The notes: generated by a model not told the origin, from the letters alone. Numbered from the stretch's first letter, positions 9,389-17,850 are shown. The stretch: DNA of 64,000 nucleotides from Bacteroidota bacterium (GCA_023429825.1 JAEZDC010000114.1:1-64000), one strand, 5' to 3'. Numbers and translations are program-made.

Positions 9389-9418
9389 ACTGTCCTGCTT
9401 TGGTGGGACAGTTTTATT
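9389..9418 (+). terminator. Terminator after sucD
   Basis: Stem ACTGTCC / GGACAGT with a 10-nt loop followed by TTTATTTT, 25 bases after the sucD stop. Confidence 0.8.
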
Positions 9419-9483
9419 TTGGATACGTGACGGTTTGTAAAACGTGACGGTTAATTTTGTGATCATTGATCAATAAACGATGC

Positions 9484-10074
9484 ATGCCTTCCACTAAAAC
9501 TAATTTTTTTGTTCATCCCAGCGCGTATATCGATGAAGGATGTACAATTGGAAATGGTACCAAGATCTGGCACTTCTGCCATATTATGACCGGAAGTATT
9601 ATTGGGAAAGATTGTAACATAGGGCAGAATGTAGTGGTTTCTCCAGGTGTTGTACTCGGTAATAATGTGCGGGTGCAGAATAATGTATCTATCTATGAAG
9701 GTGTTATTTGCGAGGATGAGGTTTTCTTAGGTCCTTCGATGGTGTTTACCAATGTGATCAATCCACGCAGTGCAATCAACCGGAAGAAAGAATTCAAGAA
9801 AACAATTGTAAGAAGAGGTGCCACCATTGGGGCGAATGCAACGATCGTGTGCGGTAACAACATCGGCGAGTTCGCTTTTATCGGTGCCGGTGCGGTGGTG
9901 ACGAAAGATGTACCTGCCTATGCATTGATGGTTGGTAACCCTGCGAGGCATACAGGGTGGATGAGCGAACGAGGACACAAGCTTGTTTTTGGTGCAAATG
10001 GCAAAGCCATATGTATAGAGAGCAATGAAGAATACGTGATCGAAAATAATATTGTAAGAAAGATATCAACGTGA
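9484..10074 (+). CDS. Sugar-nucleotide N-acetyltransferase, left-handed beta-helix (WbpD/WlbB-like)
   Basis: About 196 aa, built of hexapeptide repeats (IGNGTKIWHFCHI, IGKDCNIGQNVVVSPGVVLG, IGANATIVCGNNIGEFAFIGAGAVV), closing with the typical DVPAYALMVGNPARHTGWM. It resembles the acetyl-CoA-dependent enzymes that N-acetylate UDP-3-amino-2,3-dideoxy sugars for surface glycans. I chose ATG 9484 rather than the TTG at 9466, since MPSTKTNFFVHPSA gives a normal N-terminus. It stands apart from the polysaccharide clusters. Exact substrate unknown. Confidence 0.85.
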   Translation: MPSTKTNFFVHPSAYIDEGCTIGNGTKIWHFCHIMTGSIIGKDCNIGQNVVVSPGVVLGNNVRVQNNVSIYEGVICEDEVFLGPSMVFTNVINPRSAINRKKEFKKTIVRRGATIGANATIVCGNNIGEFAFIGAGAVVTKDVPAYALMVGNPARHTGWMSERGHKLVFGANGKAICIESNEEYVIENNIVRKIST

Positions 10075-10161
10075 CGCTATCATTATCACCGCTAATCCAT
10101 TTCTCTGAATACATATCCCAAGAACATTTAAATATATTCGCAGGCAGGCAATACAAAGCGT

Positions 10162-11781
10162 ATGAGAAAAGTTGTGCTTTTATCGATAGGATCATTTATT
10201 TCAGTTATCACAGTCTCACAACCTTCTTATCTCATTAAGGGCTCTCCTTACGATCATCTCATCGATCGGCTGGAAATCAAGGGAAGAGCTAATGGATTGA
10301 ATCATTCGTTTTCCAAGCCGATAAATGAACGATTTCTTTTTGAAGATATACGAAGGATTGACAGCGCAGCGGGTACTTACAAGTTGACACCTATTGACAG
10401 GCATCATCTCCAACGCTTTTTATCGAATCGTGATACGAGGATAGTTGTTCCCTCAAAACATCCTTTACAGGAAACGGGAAACCTGATCGTGGCGGGAAAC
10501 GATAAAGCGTACATTATTGCCAATCCTTTGTTATCCATACAGCAAAGCTTTGACGTTTCTGAAAAGAATGCGCATCTATATTCAAGTGGCGCCACTGCCA
10601 GGGGGGCTTTGGGGAAATTAGGGTATCATTTTTACCTGACCGCTAACCACGAGGAGTTACCTTGTTATATGCATAGCTGGATGAACAGGTATCAAACTGT
10701 TCCAGGCTATGATGAACCTACTGTCAATCATACTGCTTCCCGTTATTGGGATCTGCGCTGGAGTATACAAACGAGCATCGGCAAACTGATAGACCTTCAA
10801 TTAGGTAATGACCGTTTGTTTATCGGCAATGGGCATCGCAGTTTGTTTTTAAGTGATATCGCGGGCAATATGCTCTTCTTTAAATTCAACACCCGCGTAT
10901 GGATCATGAATTTCCAGAGCATATATGCGAAGCTGAATACACAACGTGGCGTTGTTGACAGGGGGGATATCAAGAAGTTTTATCGTATGAATGCTGTGGA
11001 CTTTAACGTGAGCAAGTGGCTGAACGTGGGCGTATTTGAGGCATTGATATCCGGGAGAGAAAATCATTTCGATCTGAATTATATCATGCCGTTCACATTC
11101 TTAAGAGCAATGGAACGGCATAGTGGCAGCCCGGACAATGCGATGATCGGGTTGAATGTAAAAGCGAATCTGAAAAAGCAATGGCAGTTCTATTTCCAGG
11201 CACTGGCAGATGAGTTTAAAGTGAGTGAAGTAACCGGTGGAAAAGGATGGTGGGCGAATAAGTTCGGATACCAGGCTGGTGCAAAATATATCGATGCATT
11301 CGGGATCAAGAATCTTGATCTGCAGGGCGAGTTCAATAAGGCGAGGCCGTTCACTTATTCGCATTTTGACTCAGTGGCCAATTACAGTCACAATAACCAA
11401 CCGATGGCGCATCCGTTGGGAGCCAACTTCCAGGAGCTTATTGGTATAGTAAGGTATCAACCTTCGAAAAGACTTTACTTAGAAGGAAAGCTTGTCTACT
11501 ATACACAAGGGCTAGACTCGGCAGGAGCCAATATGGGCAATAACGTGCTTACTCCTTATTTAACCCGGCCGTATGAGTATGGGTGGAAGATCGGTAATGG
11601 TGACAAGGTGAACTGTGTTTTTGTATCGGCTTCTGCATCGTATGCGATCCGGGAAAATCTATTTATCGATATGACTGTAACAGGGAGGAAGTTCTCCACT
11701 GAGTTGTCTGGAACAGATAACACTGTGATGATCCAAATGGGTATTCGCTGGAATGTTGCTAAAAGAGTTTTTGATTATTAA
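10162..11781 (+). CDS. Putative outer-membrane Wzi/RemB-like protein 1
   Basis: 539 aa with a signal peptide (MRKVVLLSIGSFISVITVSQ) and a long beta-strand-rich body ending in an outer-membrane-type strand (MIQMGIRWNVAKRVFDY). The motif LQLGNDRLFIGNGHRSLFLS recalls the capsule-assembly Wzi family and Bacteroidota RemB-like gliding proteins. That placement comes from pattern memory, not a search. It is a paralogue of the next gene (shared motif, length and C-terminus). Possibly involved in surface attachment of polysaccharide, which would suit the large clusters downstream. Confidence 0.6.
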   Translation: MRKVVLLSIGSFISVITVSQPSYLIKGSPYDHLIDRLEIKGRANGLNHSFSKPINERFLFEDIRRIDSAAGTYKLTPIDRHHLQRFLSNRDTRIVVPSKHPLQETGNLIVAGNDKAYIIANPLLSIQQSFDVSEKNAHLYSSGATARGALGKLGYHFYLTANHEELPCYMHSWMNRYQTVPGYDEPTVNHTASRYWDLRWSIQTSIGKLIDLQLGNDRLFIGNGHRSLFLSDIAGNMLFFKFNTRVWIMNFQSIYAKLNTQRGVVDRGDIKKFYRMNAVDFNVSKWLNVGVFEALISGRENHFDLNYIMPFTFLRAMERHSGSPDNAMIGLNVKANLKKQWQFYFQALADEFKVSEVTGGKGWWANKFGYQAGAKYIDAFGIKNLDLQGEFNKARPFTYSHFDSVANYSHNNQPMAHPLGANFQELIGIVRYQPSKRLYLEGKLVYYTQGLDSAGANMGNNVLTPYLTRPYEYGWKIGNGDKVNCVFVSASASYAIRENLFIDMTVTGRKFSTELSGTDNTVMIQMGIRWNVAKRVFDY

Positions 11782-11791
11782 CTGCGTGCAT

Positions 11792-13459
11792 ATGTGTAAG
11801 AGATCGTTATTGTTGATATGGGTATTGATGGCTTTCATAACCGGGATGGCGCAATCCAGTTATATACAACCGGGAGTGAAAGATGAATATTTATTGCAGC
11901 AGATGGAAATCAAGACAAGGTCATCTAAACTGAGACTGTCCCAGATAAGACCGATGCTGATAAGAGATGCCGTACATGATATTGAGCAACTCGACAGTCT
12001 TATCCGAACCAATGACAGTGTAGGAAATAAGTTTTCAAAAGTTGACCGGTATAATATTCAAAGCCTGTTGATGCATTATCCTGAGTGGAGCAAGTACAGA
12101 GAAAGTTATGCCAGCAAGAAACGTTTGTTTAACACCTTTTATCACAACAAGAGTATTGCAGTGGAGATCAACAAGCCGGATTTTTATCTTGCATTCAATC
12201 CTATATTACAACTCCAGTATCAGAAAGAACAGGGTAATAATGAAAAGCTTTTGTTGAATACAAGGGGTACTTATGTGAGAGGGATCATCGGGAAGAAGCT
12301 GGGATTCCAGTTTTATTTTACGGAGAACCAGGAAAGATTGCCGGGTTATGCAAATCAATACATCAACACATTCAAAGCCGTTCCTGGCGTTGGATATTAT
12401 AAGCGTCAACAAGGCTATGATTATTTTGATACCAGGGCATCTTTAACGTGGAAGGTCTCCAGGTATGTAGATATGCAGCTTGGCCATGACAAGCATTTTA
12501 TTGGGAATGGACATAGAAGCTTACTGCTATCAGACTTTGGGACCACCTATAATTTTTTGAAAGTACAGACCAGGTATAAGAAGCTTTTTTACCAGAACAT
12601 CTTTGCTGAGTTTACCGCTTACAATCCTTCACTGGGTGCCGGAGATAAACTGTATACCCGGAAATATTTCAGAGCCAGTTACCTGAATATAGGATTGAGC
12701 AACTGGCTGGATGTTGGTGTGTTTGAAGGCCTGATGCTGGGTAAGACAGACCAGCTTAGTTTGAAGCTGTTCAATCCTGTGATATTTACCAATGTGCGAA
12801 GAAGTAAACGTTACTCTATTCAAGACAGAAGCTATGCAGGGATTGATATGAAAGCCAACCTACCTTACCGCATGCAATTCTACGGGCAGGCAATGATAGA
12901 TAACATTAGTTTACGGGAGAACAGGCAGTGGTGGGGAAACAGGTTTGGCTACCAATTAGGTGTAAAGGCAGTTGATGTATTCAATCTCAGAAATGTGGAT
13001 GTACAAGCAGAAACAAATGTTGTTCGTCCTTTTACTTATGCAGCGAATGATTCTATTGCGAATTATACGCATTTCAATCTACCACTTGCGCATCCACTGG
13101 GAGGTAATTTCAAAGAATACATTTTCATTGTGAGAGCCCAACCTTTTCCGAAGTTGTATGTGCAGGCCAAGCTGGTGCATTATAAGCAGGGATTGGACAG
13201 TGCAGGGTTGAATTATGGCAGTAATCCTTTTGTGAATACCGGCATCAGAGTGAAAGATGAAATAGCGATCGCCGCAGGTAATACAGCAACTGTTAGCTAT
13301 GGCAGTTTTGTGATATCATATGAATGGAAGGAGAATTTGTTTTTTGATGCTGCGCTTATAAGGAGAACATCTTCTACAGAAATTGATGATAAAACGACCA
13401 CAAATATTTTCAGTGTGGGGATAAGGTTGAATATGGGGAGAAGAGAGTTTGATTATTAA
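11792..13459 (+). CDS. Putative outer-membrane Wzi/RemB-like protein 2
   Basis: Paralogue of the preceding gene, starting 10 bases after its stop. The frame is open from 11753, but ATG 11792 (MCKRSLLLIWVLMAFITGMA) gives a clean signal peptide and avoids overlap. 555 aa; shares MQLGHDKHFIGNGHRSLLLS, the GYQLGVKAVDVFNLRN region, the SIANYTHFNLPLAHPLGGNF region and the terminal RREFDY. Probably the product of a tandem duplication, with the copies clearly diverged. Same functional caveat as its neighbour. Confidence 0.6.
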   Translation: MCKRSLLLIWVLMAFITGMAQSSYIQPGVKDEYLLQQMEIKTRSSKLRLSQIRPMLIRDAVHDIEQLDSLIRTNDSVGNKFSKVDRYNIQSLLMHYPEWSKYRESYASKKRLFNTFYHNKSIAVEINKPDFYLAFNPILQLQYQKEQGNNEKLLLNTRGTYVRGIIGKKLGFQFYFTENQERLPGYANQYINTFKAVPGVGYYKRQQGYDYFDTRASLTWKVSRYVDMQLGHDKHFIGNGHRSLLLSDFGTTYNFLKVQTRYKKLFYQNIFAEFTAYNPSLGAGDKLYTRKYFRASYLNIGLSNWLDVGVFEGLMLGKTDQLSLKLFNPVIFTNVRRSKRYSIQDRSYAGIDMKANLPYRMQFYGQAMIDNISLRENRQWWGNRFGYQLGVKAVDVFNLRNVDVQAETNVVRPFTYAANDSIANYTHFNLPLAHPLGGNFKEYIFIVRAQPFPKLYVQAKLVHYKQGLDSAGLNYGSNPFVNTGIRVKDEIAIAAGNTATVSYGSFVISYEWKENLFFDAALIRRTSSTEIDDKTTTNIFSVGIRLNMGRREFDY

Positions 13460-13862
13460 ACCTCACCCCTAACCCCTCTCCAAAAGAGAGGGGAATGACA
13501 TTCTGCTAGGTTGAACTTACAACACTCATTGGTCCTAAATCCGTAGTATTTAAACCACCTTGAGCGCCTCTCGCCAGCGTCGGGACTGGTCAAGGGTCCC
13601 CAAATCCCTCTCCAAAAGAGAGGGGAATGACATTCTGCTAGGTTGAACCTACAACACCCATTGTTCCTAAATCCGTAGTATAAACAACCCTTGAGCGCCT
13701 CTCGCCAGCGTCGGGACTGGTCAAGGGTCCCCTAACCCCTCTCCAAAAGAGAGGGGAATGGCGTTCTGCTATGTTGAACTTACAGCACTCATTGTTCCTA
13801 AATCCGTAGTAGTTAACCACCCTTGAGCGCCCCTCGCCAACGTCGGGATTGGTTAAGGGTGA
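13457..13862 (+). repeat. Three tandem copies of a ~132-bp intergenic repeat
   Basis: Each unit begins with a hairpin (CCCCTCTC CAAAA GAGAGGGG), then GTTGAAC, CCTAAATCCGTAGTA and CGTCGGGACTGG blocks. The CAAAAGAGAG anchors fall at 13481, 13613 and 13744, a period of 132 and 131. The copies differ by scattered substitutions. Open frames across it, such as one on the - strand at 13638-13868, are translations of the repeat and not genes. A diverged copy of the unit's beginning lies at 15443-15480. Confidence 0.9.
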
Positions 13863-13887
13863 CATCACCTAACAGTAAAGCCTTCTC

Positions 13888-13953
13888 ATGCTTTAGTAAT
13901 GCTTTAGTAATGCTTTAGTAATGCCTTTATAATGCCTTTACAATGCCTTTAGG
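13888..13953 (+). repeat. Tandem 11-bp repeat, six units
   Basis: Three ATGCTTTAGTA units followed by three ATGCCTTT-type units (ATGCCTTTATA, ATGCCTTTACA, ATGCCTTTAGG), in perfect 11-base phase, directly after the 132-bp array. Non-coding. Confidence 0.9.
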
Positions 13954-14049
13954 ATAGAGGCAACCTCATGGTGTCTAGTCCTAAAACATCGACCAATTAA
14001 GGGTGAATTGCCATGCGGCATACAATAATTTTTTTTCTCTGAAACGAAG

Positions 14050-14070
14050 TCGGGACAAGGGTTCCACGAG
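14050..14070 (+). repeat. 21-bp direct repeat, copy 1 (copy 2 at 15553-15573)
   Basis: TCGGGACAAGGGTTCCACGAG here and TCGGGACAAGAATTCTACGAG at 15553-15573 match at 18 of 21 positions. Both lie upstream of cassette genes (152 and 65 bases before the next ATG). The perfect palindrome GGTTCCGGAACC (14071-14082) follows directly. Whether this is a dispersed repeat or a control site cannot be told. Otherwise 13954-14201 holds no gene. Confidence 0.5.
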
Positions 14071-14201
14071 GGTTCCGGAACCGGTGTGACTGTTCTTGCA
14101 CAAAGTGGTGAAATATGTTTGTTCTGCAATTGCAACCACATGTGGGCTCCTGACGAGGGGCAGGCAAGTAACAAGATTTCATCATTTTAAAAAACCAATT
14201 T

Positions 14202-14951
14202 ATGGCAAAGCAAGCGGGTATATTACCCATTGAAGGTACCATAGGAAACATCACGTTCTTCAAGAGCAAGGATGGCTTCATGGTACGCCAGAAAGGCGGG
14301 ATCAGCGCAGAAAAGATCGCTCATGATCCTGCATTTAAAAGAACCCGTGAAAACGGGGCCGAGTTTGGCAGGGCAGGTAAGGCAGGAAAGCTGTTGCGGG
14401 CTGCATTGAGGAGTTTGCTTGTTAGAACAAGAGACAAGCGAATGGTGTCGAGGCTTACTGCAAGGTTCGTGAAGGTTATCCAGGAAGACCAGGTAAACAA
14501 CAGAGGCCTGCGTAATGTGATCGATGGCGAGGCAATGTTGCTGCAGGGGTTCGAGTTTAACAAGCATGCAAACCTGAGCAGCACGCTGTACGAGCCGATC
14601 ACACCAACGATCGACCGTGTAAACGGGCTATTGAAAGTTGAGGTGCCCATTTTTGATCCGGCCAAAGGATTGGCTATTCCTCCGGGTGCCACTCATTTTA
14701 AAATTCACGCTGCAGGTACAGAAGTGGATTTTGAAAACGAGGTTTTCGTGAGTGATTTCAAGGCCAGCGCTAACCTGGCATTGAATGCACCTACACCACA
14801 GGTGACGCTCACTGCGAATGTTACGCCGGCGAGTACCCATCCATTGATCCTGGTTGTGGGCATTGAGTTTATGCAAGAAGTGAATGGCGCAAAGTATCCA
14901 TTGAATAATGGTTCTTTCAATGCTGCCAGTATTGTAAAAGTTGATGCTTAA
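14202..14951 (+). CDS. Conserved Bacteroidota protein of unknown function (249 aa)
   Basis: No named domain that I can assign, but the N-terminus (MAKQAGILPIEGTIGNITFF, then KSKDGFMVRQKGG) is of a type I recognise as recurrent among Bacteroidota hypothetical proteins. Residues 35-110 are rich in Arg/Lys (TRENGAEFGRAGKAGKLLRA); residues 130-249 look all-beta (LKVEVPIFDPAKG, QVTLTANVTPAS). No signal peptide or membrane segment. Its stop overlaps the start of the DUF5675 gene by one base (TAATG), so the two are translationally coupled. Base composition is higher in G+C than the polysaccharide genes. Could be a structural protein of a phage-derived element; unproven. Confidence 0.75.
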   Translation: MAKQAGILPIEGTIGNITFFKSKDGFMVRQKGGISAEKIAHDPAFKRTRENGAEFGRAGKAGKLLRAALRSLLVRTRDKRMVSRLTARFVKVIQEDQVNNRGLRNVIDGEAMLLQGFEFNKHANLSSTLYEPITPTIDRVNGLLKVEVPIFDPAKGLAIPPGATHFKIHAAGTEVDFENEVFVSDFKASANLALNAPTPQVTLTANVTPASTHPLILVVGIEFMQEVNGAKYPLNNGSFNAASIVKVDA

Positions 14952-15349
14952 TGACCGGGGCTATGGAGTTGCGGCTAGAGAGGCAATACCTTGAACGAGC
15001 TACGAACGGTGTGTTGTATTCCGGAAATGAAAAGCTGGGGTATACTATAGAGCTCCCATGGAAGGATAACGCTAAGCAGGTGTCGTGCATACCGGAAGGG
15101 CGTTACCGCCTGGTGCGGAGGAAAAGTAAGAAGTACGGCGATCACTTTTTAGTGAAAGATGTACCTAACAGGCAACTGATACTGATCCATCCTGCCAATG
15201 ATGCGGTGAAAGAACTGAAAGGATGCATTGCACCAGTGACACTCCTGGTTGGTGAAGGGAAGGGCCTCTACTCGAAAAAGGCGTTGGCCCATCTGTATGC
15301 TGTGATCGGAGATGAGCCGGAAGTATATCTCACCATCATTGCAAAATAA
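14951..15349 (+). CDS. DUF5675 family protein
   Basis: 132 aa. Motifs typical of the family: ATNGVLYSGNEKLGYTIELPW near the start, CIPEGRYRLVRRKSKKYGDHFLV, then LILIHPANDAVKELKGCIAP, where a His and Cys sit as in small cysteine/histidine enzymes. DUF5675 has no settled function; members occur near phage and tail-like genes. ATG 14951 overlaps the upstream stop by one base; MELRLERQYLER at the second Met is an alternative start. Together with the two small membrane proteins downstream it makes a compact cassette. A cell-wall-acting role is only inference. Confidence 0.8.
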   Translation: MTGAMELRLERQYLERATNGVLYSGNEKLGYTIELPWKDNAKQVSCIPEGRYRLVRRKSKKYGDHFLVKDVPNRQLILIHPANDAVKELKGCIAPVTLLVGEGKGLYSKKALAHLYAVIGDEPEVYLTIIAK

Positions 15350-15442
15350 CCAAGAGGTGTAATGAATGAAGTTCCATGCATGAAGATGCCCGTTACAGCA
15401 ATGCTGACAGAGAATGGAGAACTGAGTTCATTGCACCTTTTT

Positions 15443-15480
15443 TAAACCTCCCCCCGAACCCCCTCCAAAGGAGAGGGAGA
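15443..15480 (+). repeat. Diverged copy of the start of the 132-bp repeat unit
   Basis: TAAACCTC-CCCC-AACCCC...CCAAA-GAGAGGG matches the segment beginning at 13457 over about 38 bases with several changes. It lies in the 15350-15637 gap, which also holds the second copy of the 21-bp repeat (15553-15573) and a marginal 27-codon frame (15362-15445) that I do not call. Confidence 0.6.
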
Positions 15481-15637
15481 CGATTCTTGGTGAGATGGGT
15501 GCGGGAATGCAATAGGGAATTATTGTAAACCTCATCGAGCCCTCCTGAAGGATCGGGACAAGAATTCTACGAGAGGAGCAGAGTCGTAAAGGAAAGGGCG
15601 ACAACCTAACAATTTAATTCATCGTAAAACATGATAC

Positions 15638-15883
15638 ATGAAAAAGATCATAGAAAGGGCTAAGGCGCCCACGCCTAAATTTTTTAAGGTGCTGCGTAAT
15701 GTTGCATTGGTGATCACTGCTATTACAGGAACCATTGCTACAGCGCCAATCACACTGCCTGCAGCTGTGGTGAGTGCTGCGGGATATTTGAGTGTGGCGG
15801 GTAGTGTTGCGGCGGGTGTCAGCCAGCTTGCCAAAGAGGATGTAAAGAAAGTGAAGCGAAAGGATGCAAGTACAGAACAATAG
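15638..15883 (+). CDS. Small hydrophobic protein, holin-like size
   Basis: 81 aa: a basic N-terminus (MKKIIERAKAPTPKFFKVLR), one or two adjacent hydrophobic helices (about 21-62, Ala/Val/Thr/Gly-rich) and a charged tail (KEDVKKVKRKD). Size and plan are those of small membrane proteins near phage lysis genes, but there is no clear family. The next gene starts inside its end. Longer frames on the opposite strand are mirror images of this hydrophobic stretch. Confidence 0.65.
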   Translation: MKKIIERAKAPTPKFFKVLRNVALVITAITGTIATAPITLPAAVVSAAGYLSVAGSVAAGVSQLAKEDVKKVKRKDASTEQ

Positions 15884-16115
15884 CACACTCACCTGCACAT
15901 TTTGTGGTACTATACTTTCTGTAATCAGTAATCTTTCGAGCAACGATGTGATTAAAACCATTACCCTTGCTGCAATTGGTGCAACGGTGAGTTTTTTTAT
16001 CAGTGTGGCGTGGAAAAGGTTATTTGTAAGAAAGAAGAAAAGGGATCGTAAGAGCCCTTTTAGGTTTTTGAACTTTCTTTTTTATCCTGTTTGTTCATCA
16101 AATCTTACTTATTGA
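15864..16115 (+). CDS. Small single-span membrane protein
   Basis: 83 aa overlapping the previous gene by 20 bases. One transmembrane helix at about 30-50 (VIKTITLAAIGATVSFFISV) followed by a strongly basic stretch (KRLFVRKKKRDRK), so the C-terminus is probably cytoplasmic. No family recognised. Position suggests it is the last gene of the DUF5675 cassette. The final ~20 residues (FLNFLFYPVCSSNLTY) may be read-through into non-conserved sequence. Confidence 0.55.
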   Translation: MQVQNNSTLTCTFCGTILSVISNLSSNDVIKTITLAAIGATVSFFISVAWKRLFVRKKKRDRKSPFRFLNFLFYPVCSSNLTY

Positions 16116-16320
16116 GCGAAAACCTGATTTTTATGTCATTTGCGAATGCGATTCTCATGCAGTTTTATGCAATACGTGCGAACTTGTAGGGCTTGCAGCG
16201 AAGGGATACATGAATTCCTTATCACCCTCACCCTTGAAGTGCCTCCCGCCTAATGCCAGACAGGCCAGGGTGGCATCTCGTTCAAAATCAAACGAGGCAG
16301 AAATATAGTTGATAAGCAAG

Positions 16321-16548
16321 TCAAATCTTTTCTGTGAACCTATAGAATTCGGAGAGGTTGATCTTGTAGTAGTCGCAGAGGTAGGAGATGGTGCTGACGG
16401 TGGGATTGGCTTTAGCGGTTTCAAGCCGGCCAATATGGATGTTGGTGTCGTTGTACACATCTTCCTGGCTGAGGCCACGTTCTTCCCGCACCTGCTTGAG
16501 GACTATCGCCATTTTTTTCAGCAATTTGTTATCTCTGAGGTGCGCCAT
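16321..16548 (-). CDS. XRE-family helix-turn-helix regulator
   Basis: 75 aa, essentially one HTH_3 domain: VLKQVREERGLSQEDVYNDT with the recognition helix around NIHIGRLETAKANPTVSTI. Small DNA-binding repressors like this usually control neighbouring or mobile-element genes. It is convergent with the DUF5675 cassette and divergent from the 367-aa gene at 16747, so the 198-base gap 16549-16746 may hold its operator; no clear dyad seen there. The + strand frame across it is a shadow. Confidence 0.85.
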   Translation of the reverse strand: MAHLRDNKLLKKMAIVLKQVREERGLSQEDVYNDTNIHIGRLETAKANPTVSTISYLCDYYKINLSEFYRFTEKI

Positions 16549-16746
16549 TGACGGCTCAAGGTGATTATAATCAGGATATTAATTAATGAGGTATATGTCA
16601 TTTTCTGAAAAGCGAGCTGATTATTATTCAGACCATTACTAATTTCAATGAAGTGATCGCCATCGTTATAGTTAGGAAATAAACCCTCATATAATGTGAA
16701 ATGGTACATGCGAGATTGAAGATGTGGTGATCAAGGAAATGCTGTT

Positions 16747-17850
16747 GTGAACATAAACCCTCCCTTAATGAAATATGTATTAGGAAAGTTAGACCGCTGT
16801 CTACATTCTCCCCATTCTTTAGGCGTTCCACTCGACGAACACTTTTTACAAAAAGAGCAGAAGCAAATACAAGAAATTATCATAGAGGATGTGTTTCGCA
16901 TTGCGGATGAAAAAGTTATCCAGTTGTACATACGCCATCATCAAAACGGGCTCGTATTCTTATTGAATGAACTTGACAGTGAGCGGGTGAAAAGATCACA
17001 TGACCGTTATTTACTGAAAGCCTTCCGATCTACCCTTGAAGCATTACTTGGTTTTGTTGAAAGATATTTTTACCAGTATTTCGACAGAGCCTGTTATGTA
17101 GCGGATGGCTATAAGAAAATTGTATGCAACAATATTTTGCAGGCAAAGACGAACTTGGAAACAAATAACTGGACCCGGGAGTTGCGATCAGCGTTTGAGA
17201 ATGTGTTTAAAGAGCGTTGTGATAGTATAAAATTGACCTATAAGCAGGCATTTTATCTACAAGAGCTTGTACATGTTGTTGACCTGTCCATGGCGGTAGC
17301 GGAAGAGCAATTACTTTACCTGAACTTTAATGACCCCTTGTTTTACCGGTATTATACGATCAAAATAAGAGCCGCCCTTAATGAATGCGATACCAGGTTT
17401 GAAAAGCTTGAGGTTTTACACAGGTATCTTAAAGATCTGAAGCAACAGGTTCGAAAACCGAATGTGTCTTACATGGATGATCATCCGCCAATTGTGGAGT
17501 GGGTGTTGGAATGGATCAATGAAGAGATCCGATATGAAGAAAAACTCAAACCACCCGTGACGCCAATGCCTGGGATATCAGAGCCGCCGGTAATTTATGG
17601 GAAAATAGAGACCAGTTTACCTGTAGCACAACTAGCAGCGATGGTCCGGGTTTTTGTAGATAGTGGTGTGCTAGTGAATATTAACCAAACCCAGTTGATG
17701 AGAATGGTGGTGAAGACATTTACATCCTTGAAGAAAGAAGAAATTTCACTTCAGAGTTTGAGGACGAGGTATTATAATGTGGAGACTGGAACGAAGGAGG
17801 CGGTGAAGGATGTGTTGATACGGATGATGAATGAAGTGAGGAGGTTGTGA
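16747..17850 (+). CDS. Unknown alpha-helical protein, possibly RteC-like
   Basis: 367 aa starting at GTG 16747 (ATG 16768 would remove 7 residues). Rich in Leu/Glu/Lys helices throughout; no signal peptide or membrane segment. The last ~75 residues (LPVAQLAAMVRVFVDSGVLV ... LKKEEISLQSLRTRYYNVE) resemble the C-terminal part of RteC-type proteins of Bacteroidota mobile elements, from memory only. It is divergent from the XRE gene, which suggests an accessory or mobile-element origin. No integrase or transposase is nearby. Confidence 0.65.
   Translation: MNINPPLMKYVLGKLDRCLHSPHSLGVPLDEHFLQKEQKQIQEIIIEDVFRIADEKVIQLYIRHHQNGLVFLLNELDSERVKRSHDRYLLKAFRSTLEALLGFVERYFYQYFDRACYVADGYKKIVCNNILQAKTNLETNNWTRELRSAFENVFKERCDSIKLTYKQAFYLQELVHVVDLSMAVAEEQLLYLNFNDPLFYRYYTIKIRAALNECDTRFEKLEVLHRYLKDLKQQVRKPNVSYMDDHPPIVEWVLEWINEEIRYEEKLKPPVTPMPGISEPPVIYGKIETSLPVAQLAAMVRVFVDSGVLVNINQTQLMRMVVKTFTSLKKEEISLQSLRTRYYNVETGTKEAVKDVLIRMMNEVRRL

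Noticed and set aside
13638..13868. Minus-strand open frame of 76 codons
   Set aside because: It lies wholly within the 132-bp tandem repeat; its two halves are repeats of each other (SPLFWRGVRG type), so it is not a gene.
15362..15445. 27-codon frame between the DUF5675 gene and the small membrane protein
   Set aside because: Too short, no domain, no RBS, and it runs into repeat sequence.
15614..15961. Minus-strand frames over the small membrane proteins
   Set aside because: The + strand frames give a basic N-terminus, clean helices and charged tail; the antisense ones have odd composition (many His/Cys/Arg).
16219..16300. Another copy of the 132-bp repeat
   Set aside because: CCCTCACCCTTGAA is shared only in a general way; no aligned block long enough to call it the same repeat.
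16309..16551. Plus-strand frame over the XRE gene
   Set aside because: It is antisense to a clear helix-turn-helix protein and has no recognisable features.
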